Below are positions 52,648 through 61,615 of a DNA stretch of 64,000 bases, one piece after another. Source of the DNA: Sideroxyarcus emersonii (lineage in GTDB: Bacteria > Pseudomonadota > Gammaproteobacteria > Burkholderiales > Gallionellaceae). Positions within the stretch are counted from its first letter, which is position 1; each line of letters starts with the position of its first letter. The notes beneath the pieces were generated by a model, which saw nothing but the letters and a program-made list of their open reading frames with translations, was not told the origin of the DNA and made no database searches. The translations under genes and the position numbers were made by a program. The stretch lies in the NCBI RefSeq assembly GCF_021654335.1, contig NZ_AP023423.1, positions 1,046,001 through 1,110,000 of the forward strand, in the 5' to 3' direction.

Positions 52648-54650
52648 CGCAACGCGCTCACGATGACGCCCTGCTTGCGGTTGCGGATCTTTCCACGCGA
52701 TTGCGCGGAGGTGCGCATATTGTCGACGGTGTTTCGTTCGAGATCGCGGCGGGGGAGACCTTTGCGTTGCTGGGCGAATCCGGCTGCGGCAAGTCGATGA
52801 CGGCGCTCACGTTGATGCGTTTGCTGCCGGACGGCGTGGTGAATGCGGGCGGCGTGGCCCGGATGGGCGGGATGGAACTGTTCGGTCTGCACGAGCGCGA
52901 GATGCGCGAGGTCCGCGGCGGCAGGATGGCGATGATCTTCCAGGAGCCCGGGTTGAGCCTGAATCCGGTGATGACCGTGGGCGGGCAGATCGCCGAGGTG
53001 CTGGCGCTGCATCAGGGCATGCATGGTGCGGAGGCCGCTGGGCGTTGTATCGAACTGCTCGATCAGGTCGGCATCCCCGATGCAGGGCGGCGGCTGCATG
53101 AGTATCCGTTCCAGCTTTCCGGCGGCATGAAGCAGCGCGTGATGATCGCCATGGCGCTGGCCGGCGGCCCCAAGCTGCTCATCGCCGACGAACCGACCAC
53201 CGCCCTGGATGTGACAATACAGGCACAGGTACTGCAACTGTTGCGCGACACGCAGGACCGGACCGGAATGGCGATGCTGCTGATCACGCATGATCTGGGC
53301 GTGGTGGCAGAGACCGCGCATCGTGTCGGTGTGATGTATGCCGGGCAGATCGTCGAGCAGGCGAGCCGCGAACAATTGTTTGCAGCGCCGTTGCATCCTT
53401 ATACGCAAAAGCTGTTCGCCGCATTGCCGAGCGCAGGGCGTGTCGGACAACCGTTGAGCGCCATCTCCGGCAGCGTGCCGCCGCTGGGCAGCATTACCCA
53501 GGGCTGTCGCTTCGCACCCCGCTGCGACCAGGCCTGGGCGTTGTGCCGCGAGCAGGCTCCGGGCTGGACAATGGACGATGGACGCGGAGTGAGGTGCCAT
53601 CTTTACAGCAAGGTCGAGGATCGAGGACCGAGGACCGGGTTTCCTGCTCCGCCAACCTCGTCGCCGCTTGCGGGAGAAGGGGGCTCAGTACTCGGCCCTC
53701 GGCCCTCGGCCCTCTTGCAGGTCGAAAATCTGCAAGTCCATTTCCCCATCCGCAAAGGACTGCTGCAGCAGGTGGCCGGACAGGTGAGGGCGGTGGATGG
53801 CGTGTCGTTGTCCATTCCGCAAGGCCGCACGCTGGCGCTGGTGGGGGAATCCGGTTGCGGCAAGACCACGCTGGGCAAGGCGTTGCTGCAATTGATCCCG
53901 TCCACTGCCGGCAGTATCCAGTTCGGCGGGCAGACGCTGGGCGGTGCGCGCACCGCTCGGGCAGCGATGCAGATGGTGTTCCAGGATCCTTATGCGTCAC
54001 TCAATCCCAAGATGCGCGTAGCGGAGATACTGGAAGAGGGCATGAGTGCGCTGAAGATTGGCGGCGACAGCGCAGCCCGGCAGCGGCATATTGATGGATT
54101 GCTGGACCGGTGCGGCCTGGCGCGCGATGCAAAATGGCGTTACCCGCACGAATTTTCGGGCGGACAGCGGCAGCGCATCGCCATCGCACGCGCATTGGCC
54201 GTGTCGCCGCAGTTGCTGATCTGCGACGAGCCGACCAGTGCGCTGGATGTGTCCGTGCAGGCGCAGATACTGAACCTGCTTGAATCGCTGCAGCAGGAAC
54301 TGGGACTCAGCTATCTCTTCATCACCCACAATCTGGCGGTGGTGGAGTATCTGGCTCATGAGGTGTGCGTGATGTATCTCGGCCGTATCGTCGAGCGGGG
54401 CATGACGACGGAAGTGATGCATGCCCCCAGGCATCCCTATACCCAGGCGCTGCTTGCGGCGATGCCGCGCATCGACGGCCGCGACAGGGCTGTCGTCAAG
54501 CTGGAAGGCGACCTGCCGTCGCCGGCGAATCCGCCGTCGGGCTGCCATTTCGCGCCGCGATGCCGGCATGCGATGCCGGTATGCGCACGCTATCCAGACG
54601 TGACGAGGGTCAGCGCAACGCATGACGTGCGCTGCCATCTGTATGGTTAG
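52644..54650 (+). CDS. Fused double ATPase subunit of a peptide ABC transporter
   Basis: 668 residues from GTG 52644. The first nucleotide-binding domain (about 8-270) has GESGCGKS, Q-loop QEPGLSLNP, signature LSGGMKQR and LLIADEPTTALD. The second (about 355-620) has GESGCGKT, QDPYASLNP, FSGGQRQR and LLICDEPTSALD. Each is followed by the oligopeptide-transport C-terminal motif with Cys (GCRFAPRCDQAW and GCHFAPRCRHAMP) for an Fe-S-like site. So it combines DppD and DppF, as YejF does. The linker of about 35 residues between the halves (53616-53714) is made of low-complexity repeats (separate entry). Confidence 0.93.
   Translation: MTQRAHDDALLAVADLSTRLRGGAHIVDGVSFEIAAGETFALLGESGCGKSMTALTLMRLLPDGVVNAGGVARMGGMELFGLHEREMREVRGGRMAMIFQEPGLSLNPVMTVGGQIAEVLALHQGMHGAEAAGRCIELLDQVGIPDAGRRLHEYPFQLSGGMKQRVMIAMALAGGPKLLIADEPTTALDVTIQAQVLQLLRDTQDRTGMAMLLITHDLGVVAETAHRVGVMYAGQIVEQASREQLFAAPLHPYTQKLFAALPSAGRVGQPLSAISGSVPPLGSITQGCRFAPRCDQAWALCREQAPGWTMDDGRGVRCHLYSKVEDRGPRTGFPAPPTSSPLAGEGGSVLGPRPSALLQVENLQVHFPIRKGLLQQVAGQVRAVDGVSLSIPQGRTLALVGESGCGKTTLGKALLQLIPSTAGSIQFGGQTLGGARTARAAMQMVFQDPYASLNPKMRVAEILEEGMSALKIGGDSAARQRHIDGLLDRCGLARDAKWRYPHEFSGGQRQRIAIARALAVSPQLLICDEPTSALDVSVQAQILNLLESLQQELGLSYLFITHNLAVVEYLAHEVCVMYLGRIVERGMTTEVMHAPRHPYTQALLAAMPRIDGRDRAVVKLEGDLPSPANPPSGCHFAPRCRHAMPVCARYPDVTRVSATHDVRCHLYG
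53616..53714 (+). repeat. Repeat-derived linker inside the double ATPase gene
   Basis: GAGGATCGAGGACCGAGGAC (53616-53635) holds a 7-nt unit three times, and CTCGGCC appears three times at 53691-53714. The two blocks are imperfect inverted repeats (19 of 24 positions). A CCGC-TT-GCGG hairpin (53664-53673) sits in the middle. The 99 nt encode a Pro/Gly/Arg/Ser-rich linker that matches neither ATPase half. This looks like a small palindromic mobile repeat that has become coding. Confidence 0.6.
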
Positions 54651-54653
54651 GGG

Positions 54654-56297
54654 TTAGCGGTTGTAGGCGACTTTCACGTTGGCCGTTTTGCGTTTGGAGC
54701 GCTTGGCCTTGGCTGCCACGATATTGCGTTTGCGATAGCTGCGGTGGTGATCTGCCAGCACGATATTGAAGTGCTGGCCCACGCGCAGGTGCGCGCTGCC
54801 GTGATTCGATTCGCGTAACTGCGCCTGGCTGACATGGAAGCGGCGGGCGATCGTGGAGATGGTGTCGCCTTTGCGCACGGTGTAGCGCACGGAGCCGTAC
54901 ATCTCGGCGATGGCGGAAGGCTGCATGTTGAAGGCGGCGAACTGTGCGGCCGGTTCCTCGTCCCCGATGGGGACCAGCAGGGTCTGGCCGTTGCTCTCCT
55001 GCGCATATTTGGACAGGCCGTTGGCGGCGCGCAACTCGGCCAGGGTCAGGCCGAAGTGGGTGGCGATATTCTCGAAACTCTCGCCTTTCTTGCTTTCATA
55101 GGGTTGCCACGAGACCAGGCGCTGGTTGGTCTTTGCCAGATTGCTACGGAAGGTGTCGACCTTGTCCACCGGCAGCAGCAGCACGTTGTCGCCGTCCTTT
55201 TCCTGCAGGATCACCGGACGGTTATGGCCGGGGTTGAGCGCCATGAATTCGTCCATCGAGATGTCGGCCAGTTCGGCAGCGACCTTTACGTCGATGTGCT
55301 GCGAGGTGGCGACGGTGGCGAAATAGGGTTCATCGGGGATCTTGGCCAATTGCAATCCGAAACGCGCCGGGTCGGCCACGATGTTCTTCACGGCCAGCAG
55401 TTTGGGCACGTAGTTGCGCGTTTCGCGCGGCATCCTGAGATGCGCATAATCGGTCGGTTTGTGGTGCTTGCGGTTGTAGGCCTGCGCGCGGGTGACGCCG
55501 TTCTCGCCCCAGTTGTAGGCGGCCAGCGCGAGTTCCCAGTCGCCGAACTGGTCATGCAGCTTCTGCAGGTAATCCAGTGCGCCGTTGGTTGCGCCGATGA
55601 TGTCGCGACGGCCGTCGTGCCACCAGTTCTGTTCCATGCCGAAGTGCTTGCCGGTGGACGGGATGAATTGCCAGATGCCGGAGGCGCTGGCGATCGAATT
55701 GGCACTCGGATTGAATGCGCTTTCGATGATCGGCAACAGGGCGATCTCGGACGGCATGCCGCGGCGATCCACTTCTTCCATGATGTAGAACAGGTAGCGT
55801 TGCGCACGCTCGCTCATGCGAAGGACATAATCCGGATGGTTGGCGTACCACTTTTCATGGCGCTTGATCAGCGGACTGTTCAGGTCATGCATGGCGAAGC
55901 CGGCACGGATGCGCTGCCACAGGTCGCCATTGGAATACTCCGGTGCGACGATCATGGCTTCGCGTATCGGGGCGGGCGCTTGCGTCTCCGGTTCGTCATT
56001 TGCTGTCGCAGCAATGGAGTGGCTGTCGGGCGCAGCGGGAATGCCGGAAGCCGCAACGGCAGGCACAGCTTGCGACATGGTGCCGACCTGGGGGACGGCA
56101 CTCTGGGCAGATTGAGCGGTGGCTGCGGGCGCGGCGTTTATTTGGGGTAGGGGTGCTCCGGTGGTAACGGTCTGTGCTGGATGCGCAGTCAGTTCGGGAC
56201 TATTCATCGCCAAGGCGGTATCCGCCCTGGAGGCTATGGCAACGGTGCAGCTGAGTACGGCGCTGAGGGCCAGTATTAACGGTTTGTTAAAAGACAC
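54654..56297 (-). CDS. mltD: Membrane-bound lytic murein transglycosylase MltD with LysM repeats
   Basis: 547 residues from GTG 56297, with a signal peptide of about 25 residues and then an Ala/Pro/Thr-rich linker (about 30-110). The SLT domain (about 140-300) has ALLPIIESAFNPSANSIASASGIWQFIPSTGKHFG (catalytic Glu in IESAFN), DWELALAAYNWGENGV and TRNYVPKLLAVKNI. At least two LysM-like modules are visible: WQPYESKKGESFENIATHFG, and VRYTVRKGDTISTIARRFHVSQAQLRESN. The tail is very basic (KAKRSKRKTANVKVAYNR). It cleaves the glycan strand to 1,6-anhydro ends. No lipobox Cys is present, unlike E. coli MltD. Confidence 0.92.
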   Translation of the reverse strand: MSFNKPLILALSAVLSCTVAIASRADTALAMNSPELTAHPAQTVTTGAPLPQINAAPAATAQSAQSAVPQVGTMSQAVPAVAASGIPAAPDSHSIAATANDEPETQAPAPIREAMIVAPEYSNGDLWQRIRAGFAMHDLNSPLIKRHEKWYANHPDYVLRMSERAQRYLFYIMEEVDRRGMPSEIALLPIIESAFNPSANSIASASGIWQFIPSTGKHFGMEQNWWHDGRRDIIGATNGALDYLQKLHDQFGDWELALAAYNWGENGVTRAQAYNRKHHKPTDYAHLRMPRETRNYVPKLLAVKNIVADPARFGLQLAKIPDEPYFATVATSQHIDVKVAAELADISMDEFMALNPGHNRPVILQEKDGDNVLLLPVDKVDTFRSNLAKTNQRLVSWQPYESKKGESFENIATHFGLTLAELRAANGLSKYAQESNGQTLLVPIGDEEPAAQFAAFNMQPSAIAEMYGSVRYTVRKGDTISTIARRFHVSQAQLRESNHGSAHLRVGQHFNIVLADHHRSYRKRNIVAAKAKRSKRKTANVKVAYNR

Positions 56298-56329
56298 TAT
56301 GCGCGACCGAGTGGTTGAAAAGTGTCGCG

Positions 56330-56358
56330 ATGGTAGCGGACGGGGGTGGATGAGTCAA
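56330..56358 (-). promoter_or_regulatory. Promoter of mltD
   Basis: -35 TTGACT (56353-56358), 17-nt spacer, -10 TACCAT (56330-56335), 33 nt before GTG 56297. It lacks the AGTTC sequence of the A-F family. Confidence 0.5.
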
Positions 56359-56373
56359 TACAATTAAGGGGTT

Positions 56374-56403
56374 GCATCAGGCAGTTGTGGAACTGCCTGA
56401 TGC
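56374..56403. repeat. Perfect 13-bp inverted repeat between acsA and mltD
   Basis: Arms GCATCAGGCAGTT (56374-56386) and AACTGCCTGATGC (56391-56403), loop GTGG. There is no U-tract on either strand directly after it, so it is not a standard terminator. It may be an attenuator, a protein site or a REP-like element. Confidence 0.6.
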
Positions 56404-56485
56404 GATTCCGATAGGTTTTTTATCCCGTTGCCGCCGGAAATTGCCCAAGGGGCGGATTCTGATTCTGGCTTCGGCTACTACGCTT

Positions 56486-56509
56486 AACATGGCGCATGAG
56501 CGCCATGTT
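56486..56509 (-). terminator. Inverted repeat 25 nt past the acsA stop codon
   Basis: Arms AACATGGCGC (56486-56495) and GCGCCATGTT (56500-56509), loop ATGA. The position suits acsA transcript ending or stabilisation, but no T-run follows on the minus strand. Confidence 0.4.
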
Positions 56510-56533
56510 GGCTTGCACCGGGATCCGGCCGAT

Positions 56534-58501
56534 TTACCGCACCACCTCTTTCAATTGCTCAAGGATGGCCGGGTTTTCCAAAGTAGAGACATCCTGGGTG
56601 ATTTCTTCGCCTTTGGCGACCGCGCGCAACAAACGACGCATGATCTTGCCGGAGCGGGTCTTGGGCAGGTTTTCGCCGAAGCGGATCTCGTCCGGTTTGG
56701 CGATGGGGCCGATCTCCTTGCCGACCCAGTTGCGCAGCTCTTCGGCCAGTTTTTTGGCGGTGGCCGCATCCGTCGGGCGGGCGCCCTTCAGCACCACGAA
56801 AGCCACCACGGCCTCGCCTTTGATCTCGTGCGGCTTGCCGACCACAGCCGCTTCGGCGACGAGGGGATTGGCGACCAGCGCAGATTCGATCTCCATGGTA
56901 CCCAGACGGTGGCCGGAGACGTTCAGCACGTCGTCGATACGGCCCATGATCCAGAAGTAGCCGTCTTCGTCGCGGTGCGCGGAGTCGCCGGCCAGGTAGG
57001 CGCCCTTCATCTCTTCGGGGAAGTAGCCTTTCTTGTAGCGTTCCGGATCGCCCCAGATGGTGCGGATCTGCGATGGGAACGGTTTCTTGATGACGAGGAA
57101 CCCGCCGTGCTGGTCGAACACTTCATCGCCCGCTTCGTTGACAATGGTGGCCATGATGCCGGGCAGCGGCAGGGTGCAGGTGCCCGGTTTGATCGGCATG
57201 GCGCCGGGCAACGGGGCGATCATGTGGCAGCCCGTTTCGGTTTGCCACCAGGTGTCGACGATAGGGCAGCGCGACTGGCCGACCACGGTGTAGTACCACA
57301 TCCATGCTTCGGGATTGATCGGCTCGCCCACGCTGCCGAGCAGGCGCAAGCTGGAAAGGTCATATTGCTTGGGCAGGTCGCCGCCCAGCTTGATCAGTGA
57401 GCGGATGGCGGTCGGTGCGGTGTAGAAGGTGGTGACCTTGTGATCCTGGATCATCTTCCAGAAGCGTCCTGCATCCGGATAGGTCGGTACGCCTTCGAAC
57501 ACGACCTGGGTTGCGCCCATGGCCAGCGGGCCGTAGGCGACATAGCTGTGGCCGGTGATCCAGCCCACGTCGGCGGTACACCAGAAGATGTCGGAAGCCT
57601 TGTAGTCGAACACCCATTTCATGGACAGCATCGCGCCCAGCAGGTAACCGCCGGTGGAGTGCTGCACGCCCTTGGGTTTGCCGGTGGAGCCGGAGGTGTA
57701 GAGGATGAACAGCGGATGCTCCGCACCGACCCATTCGGGTTCGCAGCTGCTGCCCTGTCCGGCGACCAGGTCGTGCCACCAGATATTGTTCTTGCTGTTC
57801 CATTGCACTTCGCCGCCGGTGCGGCGATAGACGACGACAGTGTGGACCGCATCGCAGCCCCCCAGGCCGAGTGCCTCGTCCACGGCGGGTTTGAGCGCCA
57901 TTGCCTTGCCGCCGCGGAATTGGCCGTCCGAGGTGATGACTGCCACGGCCTGCGCATCGGTGATGCGTTCGTGCAGGCTCTTGGAGGAGAAACCGCCGAA
58001 CACCACGGAATGGATCGCGCCGATACGGGCGCAGGCTTGCATGGCGATCACGGCTTCCACGCTCATCGGCATATAGACGATCACGCGATCGCCTTTCTTG
58101 ATGCCGCGCGATTTCAGGCCGTTGGCGAACTGGCACACGCGGGCGTGCAATTCACGATAGCTGACTTTGGTGACTTTGCCGTCGTCCGCTTCAAAGATGA
58201 TCGCGGTCTTTTCCGGCTGCGTGCCCAGGTGTTTGTCCAGGCAGTTGTAGGAGACGTTCAGTTCGCCGTCCTCGAACCACTTGTAGAACGGGGCTTTGCT
58301 TTCGTCCAGGCTCCTGGTGAAGGGCTTGTGCCAGAGGATGGTCTCGCGTGCGAGGTTGGCCCAGAAACCGGCATAGTCCTTGGCCGCCGCATCGCACATC
58401 GCCCGGTAGCCGGCCATGCCGGATACATTGGCTTGCTTGACGAAATCGTCTGAAGGATTGAACACGCGTGTTTCGTGCAGGATGGACTGGATATTGGACA
58501 T
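56534..58501 (-). CDS. acsA: Acetyl-CoA synthetase
   Basis: 655 residues, full length. It activates acetate to acetyl-CoA through acetyl-AMP. AMP-forming motifs are visible: [85 protein letters not shown], and near the C-terminus [14 protein letters not shown] with the Lys that is acetylated for control. The N-terminal ACAS domain ([16 protein letters not shown]) is intact. It lies 28 nt downstream of the HD-GYP gene on the same strand, so it may be read from that promoter too. Confidence 0.96.
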   Translation of the reverse strand: MSNIQSILHETRVFNPSDDFVKQANVSGMAGYRAMCDAAAKDYAGFWANLARETILWHKPFTRSLDESKAPFYKWFEDGELNVSYNCLDKHLGTQPEKTAIIFEADDGKVTKVSYRELHARVCQFANGLKSRGIKKGDRVIVYMPMSVEAVIAMQACARIGAIHSVVFGGFSSKSLHERITDAQAVAVITSDGQFRGGKAMALKPAVDEALGLGGCDAVHTVVVYRRTGGEVQWNSKNNIWWHDLVAGQGSSCEPEWVGAEHPLFILYTSGSTGKPKGVQHSTGGYLLGAMLSMKWVFDYKASDIFWCTADVGWITGHSYVAYGPLAMGATQVVFEGVPTYPDAGRFWKMIQDHKVTTFYTAPTAIRSLIKLGGDLPKQYDLSSLRLLGSVGEPINPEAWMWYYTVVGQSRCPIVDTWWQTETGCHMIAPLPGAMPIKPGTCTLPLPGIMATIVNEAGDEVFDQHGGFLVIKKPFPSQIRTIWGDPERYKKGYFPEEMKGAYLAGDSAHRDEDGYFWIMGRIDDVLNVSGHRLGTMEIESALVANPLVAEAAVVGKPHEIKGEAVVAFVVLKGARPTDAATAKKLAEELRNWVGKEIGPIAKPDEIRFGENLPKTRSGKIMRRLLRAVAKGEEITQDVSTLENPAILEQLKEVVR

Positions 58502-58529
58502 TGTCGACTCCCCAAGTAATGGTTGATTG

Positions 58530-59741
58530 CTAAAAACCTGCGATCTGCTTCAGGTCGAAGCCCCATTGCGCGGGGTCTTCGGCGCCAGCGATGCTTTCAC
58601 GCGACCTGCTCAAGTCTATCATTTCCGGCATGATCGGCTCGTTGGACTTGGTCGAGAAGAAGGCTTTGACGATAGGTGTCAGCAGGCTTTTTTCGGTTTG
58701 CTCGATGACTATAGCCAATCTTCCTGACTTGAGCCTTACTAAGGTGCCCGAGGGATAGATGCCGATGGTCTTGACGAAGGCCTGGAACACCCGCTCGTCG
58801 AAATGTCCGTTCCGCCACTCCGCCATCTTGCGGATCGTCTCGGCCGGTTCCCATCCGTTCTTGTAGCAGCGATTGGAGGTGAGTGCGTCATATACGTCGC
58901 ACACTGCCCCCATGCGGGCGAACAGCGTCAGCGGCTCGCCGGAGATGCGGTCCGGGTAGCCGGTGCCGTCCACGCGTTCATGGTGGTGCAGGCAGACATC
59001 CAGCGCCACTTCGTTTGCGCCTTCGGCGATGTTCAGTATTTCCCAGCCCTTGCGCGGGTGGGTCTTGATGATCTCGAACTCCTCGTCGGTCAGCTTGCCG
59101 GGCTTGTTGAGCACTTCGTTCGGGATCAGCGCCTTGCCGACATCATGCATCAGTCCGGCGATGCCGGCATCCTTCAGGTCGCGTCCGCTGAGGCCCAGCT
59201 GTTTGCCCAGCGCGATCATCAGGCCGCAGACGGCGACCGAGTGCAGGTAGGTGTAATCGTCGACGTTCTTGAGCCGCGCCAGGTTGAGGAAGGCTTCCGG
59301 GTTGCGCTCGATGGAACTGCTGATCTCGTCTACCAGCGGTTCGGCATCGCTGACGCTGATGGCATTGCCCATGCGCGCTTCGTTGAACATCGAGGTGACG
59401 GCTGCCTTGCCTTTCGACAGGATGGCCCGTGCGCGCTGTACTTCGTTCTGGACCGGGACACGTTGCACTACCCGGTTCGCCGTGGCGACCTTCTTGAGTT
59501 CGGCCTCGACCTTTCGTTCCTCCTCTTCCTTTGAGGGGGAGATCACTTTGCCTTCGACATCCAGTCCCTTCTCGGTGTCGATCCAGACTTCCTGGATGCC
59601 GCAGGTTTGCAGCGTTTTGAGGTCTTCAGGAGCGGAGAGCAGGAAGGATTTTTTCCAGAACGGGTGCTCCATCCAGCTGCCGCATATCTCGTTGATGAAC
59701 ATGCCTGAGCGGATATCGCGCACATGTATTTTTTTTAGCAT
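58530..59741 (-). CDS. HD-GYP domain c-di-GMP phosphodiesterase with DUF3391
   Basis: 403 residues. The N-terminal DUF3391 (about 1-75; [27 protein letters not shown]) leads to an HD-GYP domain (about 130-330). The metal ligands are in [11 protein letters not shown] and [12 protein letters not shown], and the signature is [12 protein letters not shown]. The family hydrolyses c-di-GMP, usually to GMP. No membrane segment or response-regulator domain is present. Promoter TTGAAT-N16-TACAAT lies about 35 nt upstream. The acsA gene follows 28 nt downstream. Confidence 0.93.
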   Translation of the reverse strand: MLKKIHVRDIRSGMFINEICGSWMEHPFWKKSFLLSAPEDLKTLQTCGIQEVWIDTEKGLDVEGKVISPSKEEEERKVEAELKKVATANRVVQRVPVQNEVQRARAILSKGKAAVTSMFNEARMGNAISVSDAEPLVDEISSSIERNPEAFLNLARLKNVDDYTYLHSVAVCGLMIALGKQLGLSGRDLKDAGIAGLMHDVGKALIPNEVLNKPGKLTDEEFEIIKTHPRKGWEILNIAEGANEVALDVCLHHHERVDGTGYPDRISGEPLTLFARMGAVCDVYDALTSNRCYKNGWEPAETIRKMAEWRNGHFDERVFQAFVKTIGIYPSGTLVRLKSGRLAIVIEQTEKSLLTPIVKAFFSTKSNEPIMPEMIDLSRSRESIAGAEDPAQWGFDLKQIAGF

Positions 59742-59775
59742 AGCAAGGGAAACAGTATCCTGGGTCGATGCGGGA

Positions 59776-59803
59776 ATTGTAACCCAGCAAAATGGCGATT
59801 CAA
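59776..59803 (-). promoter_or_regulatory. Promoter of the HD-GYP gene
   Basis: -35 TTGAAT (59798-59803, overlapping the SemiSWEET stop codon), 16-nt spacer, -10 TACAAT (59776-59781). Confidence 0.5.
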
Positions 59804-60054
59804 CCGAAACGTAATTTTAATACCAGCACTGTCCCTGCCAGGACCAAGGTGATGCCATTGGCGAGCATGATCGGCCAGGAACCAAGCAGGATGCCGTATG
59901 CCAGCCAGAGTGCGACGCCGATGGTGAAGAAGGCGTACATGAGCAGCGAGATATCCTTGGTGTGCCGGGTCTGCCATACCCGCCACACCTGCGGGATGAA
60001 CGAGCAGGTGGTGAGTGTGGCGGCGATCGCGCCTATCAGGTCCTGGGATGACAT
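59800..60054 (-). CDS. SemiSWEET sugar transporter
   Basis: 84 residues from ATG 60054, with three membrane segments and the PQ motif (TTCSFIPQVWRVWQTRHTKDISLLMY, with KDIS after it). SemiSWEETs work as dimers to move sugars across the inner membrane by facilitated diffusion. The start codon shares one base with the stop of the CzcC-like gene (TGATG). The link to a metal efflux operon is by position only, and functional relation is not evident. Confidence 0.85.
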   Translation of the reverse strand: MSSQDLIGAIAATLTTCSFIPQVWRVWQTRHTKDISLLMYAFFTIGVALWLAYGILLGSWPIMLANGITLVLAGTVLVLKLRFG

Positions 60055-61307
60055 CAGTGCACCTTGTGCGGGTCGTTGTCCGAGCTCCACAGCTGATGGG
60101 CATCGAGCAACAGGCGATAGCGGGCTTCGTTGGCATCCAGCCGCGAGAGGTTCTCGGACAGGGTGGACTCGAGCGCCTGGCGGCGTGCCGTCAGCGTTTC
60201 GGTGAGACTGCTCTCGCCCAGGCTATAGGCGCGCGAGACCAGGTCGGCATTCTGGCGGATGCTGGCGGCAGCCTCGCTCGCCTGCTGCCAGATCTGGTAA
60301 CTGTTGACCGCTTGCGTATAGGCGGCGTAGACGTCGCCATCCAGGCGTCGCCGTACCGCATTCTCGCGGTCGCCGGCTATCTGTGCCTGGTATTCTGCAT
60401 TTTCGGCATTGGCACTGCGCAATCCGAACGACAGCGGGATGGAAAGGAAGACCCCGGATACTTTTTCGTTGCCGCCCATTTCGCTCGAAAAGCGCAGGCC
60501 GACGGTGGGGTCGGGGACGCGATCGGCACGGCTGCGTTGCGCCAGCATCTGCTGGATGCGCCGTTCGGAGCGGACCATTTCCAGCTCGTGGTTGTCGTTG
60601 GTGATGATCTGTTTCCAGTAATCCAGGTCTTCCGTGATCGGTTGCGGTTCCGTGCTGGCGAGGCGCTGCGGCAGGACGATCGAGGGGAACTGGCGCGACA
60701 GTTCGTTGCCGGCCAGTTCTGCACGCATCCTGGCTTGCTGCAGCGCGACCGTCGCCTGTGCGACGGCGGCATTGGCCTGGCTGAGCTCCATGCGCGGCGC
60801 ATCCCCCGATTTCAGGCGCTTGTCTGTGGTTTGCGCCTGCTGCGTGAGGTTCTCCACCTGCTGCTGCCATTGCGTTACCTGCATCTGCTCGCGCTGCCAG
60901 TTGAACCACAGGTGCAGCAGCGTGCGTCCCGCCTCATGCCGTGCATCTCCCAGCGCGAAATTGGCGCGCGTCACGACTTCCTGGCCGATGTCGCTGTCGA
61001 TCAGCACCTTGTTGATCAGTCGCACCGGACGCTCCAGGGTGACATCCCATTCCTTCAGGTGCTGGTTGGGAACTCCGATCTGCCGCTGGTATGAGCCGGT
61101 ACGCAGGCTGAATTCATAGTTGCCGCTTTCCCATTTGCGCTGGTTGACCTGTTCGATCCTGACGCCGGTCTCCGCGGTCATGACGTTGATATGGCTTTCC
61201 AGCGCCATATCAACCTGGTCGTGCGGCGGCAGGTCGGGGTAGGTCGGATCGGCGGCATGCGCCGGAAGGGCAAGCAGGGAAAGTGCGATGAGAAGTATTG
61301 CCCTCAT
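60054..61307 (-). CDS. Outer-membrane efflux protein (CzcC/CusC-like, TolC family)
   Basis: 417 residues from ATG 61307. A signal peptide of about 18 residues ends PAHA-ADP. Two halves of TolC helical repeats follow: VDMALESHINVMTAETGVRIEQVNQRK, GDAPRMELSQANAAVAQATVALQQARMRAELAGNELSRQF, PTVGLRFSSEMGGNEKVSGVFLSIPLSFGLR and YSLGESSLTETLTARRQALES. No lipobox, so it is not a CusC-type lipoprotein. It is the exit duct of the upstream HME-RND pump and overlaps DUF3240 by 4 nt. Confidence 0.88.
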   Translation of the reverse strand: MRAILLIALSLLALPAHAADPTYPDLPPHDQVDMALESHINVMTAETGVRIEQVNQRKWESGNYEFSLRTGSYQRQIGVPNQHLKEWDVTLERPVRLINKVLIDSDIGQEVVTRANFALGDARHEAGRTLLHLWFNWQREQMQVTQWQQQVENLTQQAQTTDKRLKSGDAPRMELSQANAAVAQATVALQQARMRAELAGNELSRQFPSIVLPQRLASTEPQPITEDLDYWKQIITNDNHELEMVRSERRIQQMLAQRSRADRVPDPTVGLRFSSEMGGNEKVSGVFLSIPLSFGLRSANAENAEYQAQIAGDRENAVRRRLDGDVYAAYTQAVNSYQIWQQASEAAASIRQNADLVSRAYSLGESSLTETLTARRQALESTLSENLSRLDANEARYRLLLDAHQLWSSDNDPHKVH

Positions 61308-61615
61308 TCCAGTCTCCCGAATTCGATGACGGGGGTGATCCAGTAGGCGATCTCCGGATTGCTCTCGATCTGCTTGAGGTGGGCGACCAGTGCACGCGCA
61401 TCGGCCAGGTCCATGACGGCCTGGAACACGACGCGTTGCGAACGGCCGCGCACCTGTTCGATCATGCTGGGCAGTTTTTCCTTCTGGCTGCCGCCCTCCG
61501 CCTGGTGCATGACGAAACCGTGCACCCATTCCGGATGCTCCAGCAGGTGGCTGACCAGGCGTTCTTCCATCGTGCGATGGCTGACCAGCGTCAAACAGCA
61601 GTTCATTTCTCTCAT
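61304..61615 (-). CDS. DUF3240 family protein
   Basis: 103 residues with the DUF3240 layout: CCLTLVSHRTMEERLVSHLLEHP, GFVMHQAEGGSQKEKLPSMIEQVRGRSQRVVFQAVM, and LKQIESNPEIAYWITPVIEFGRLE. It is PII/ferredoxin-like in size. The family occurs in heavy-metal efflux operons next to czcA/cusA. The conserved Cys pair near the start (NCCLTL) could bind metal. Start and stop both overlap its neighbours by 4 nt (ATGA), so it is tightly coupled. Confidence 0.82.
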   Translation of the reverse strand: MREMNCCLTLVSHRTMEERLVSHLLEHPEWVHGFVMHQAEGGSQKEKLPSMIEQVRGRSQRVVFQAVMDLADARALVAHLKQIESNPEIAYWITPVIEFGRLE

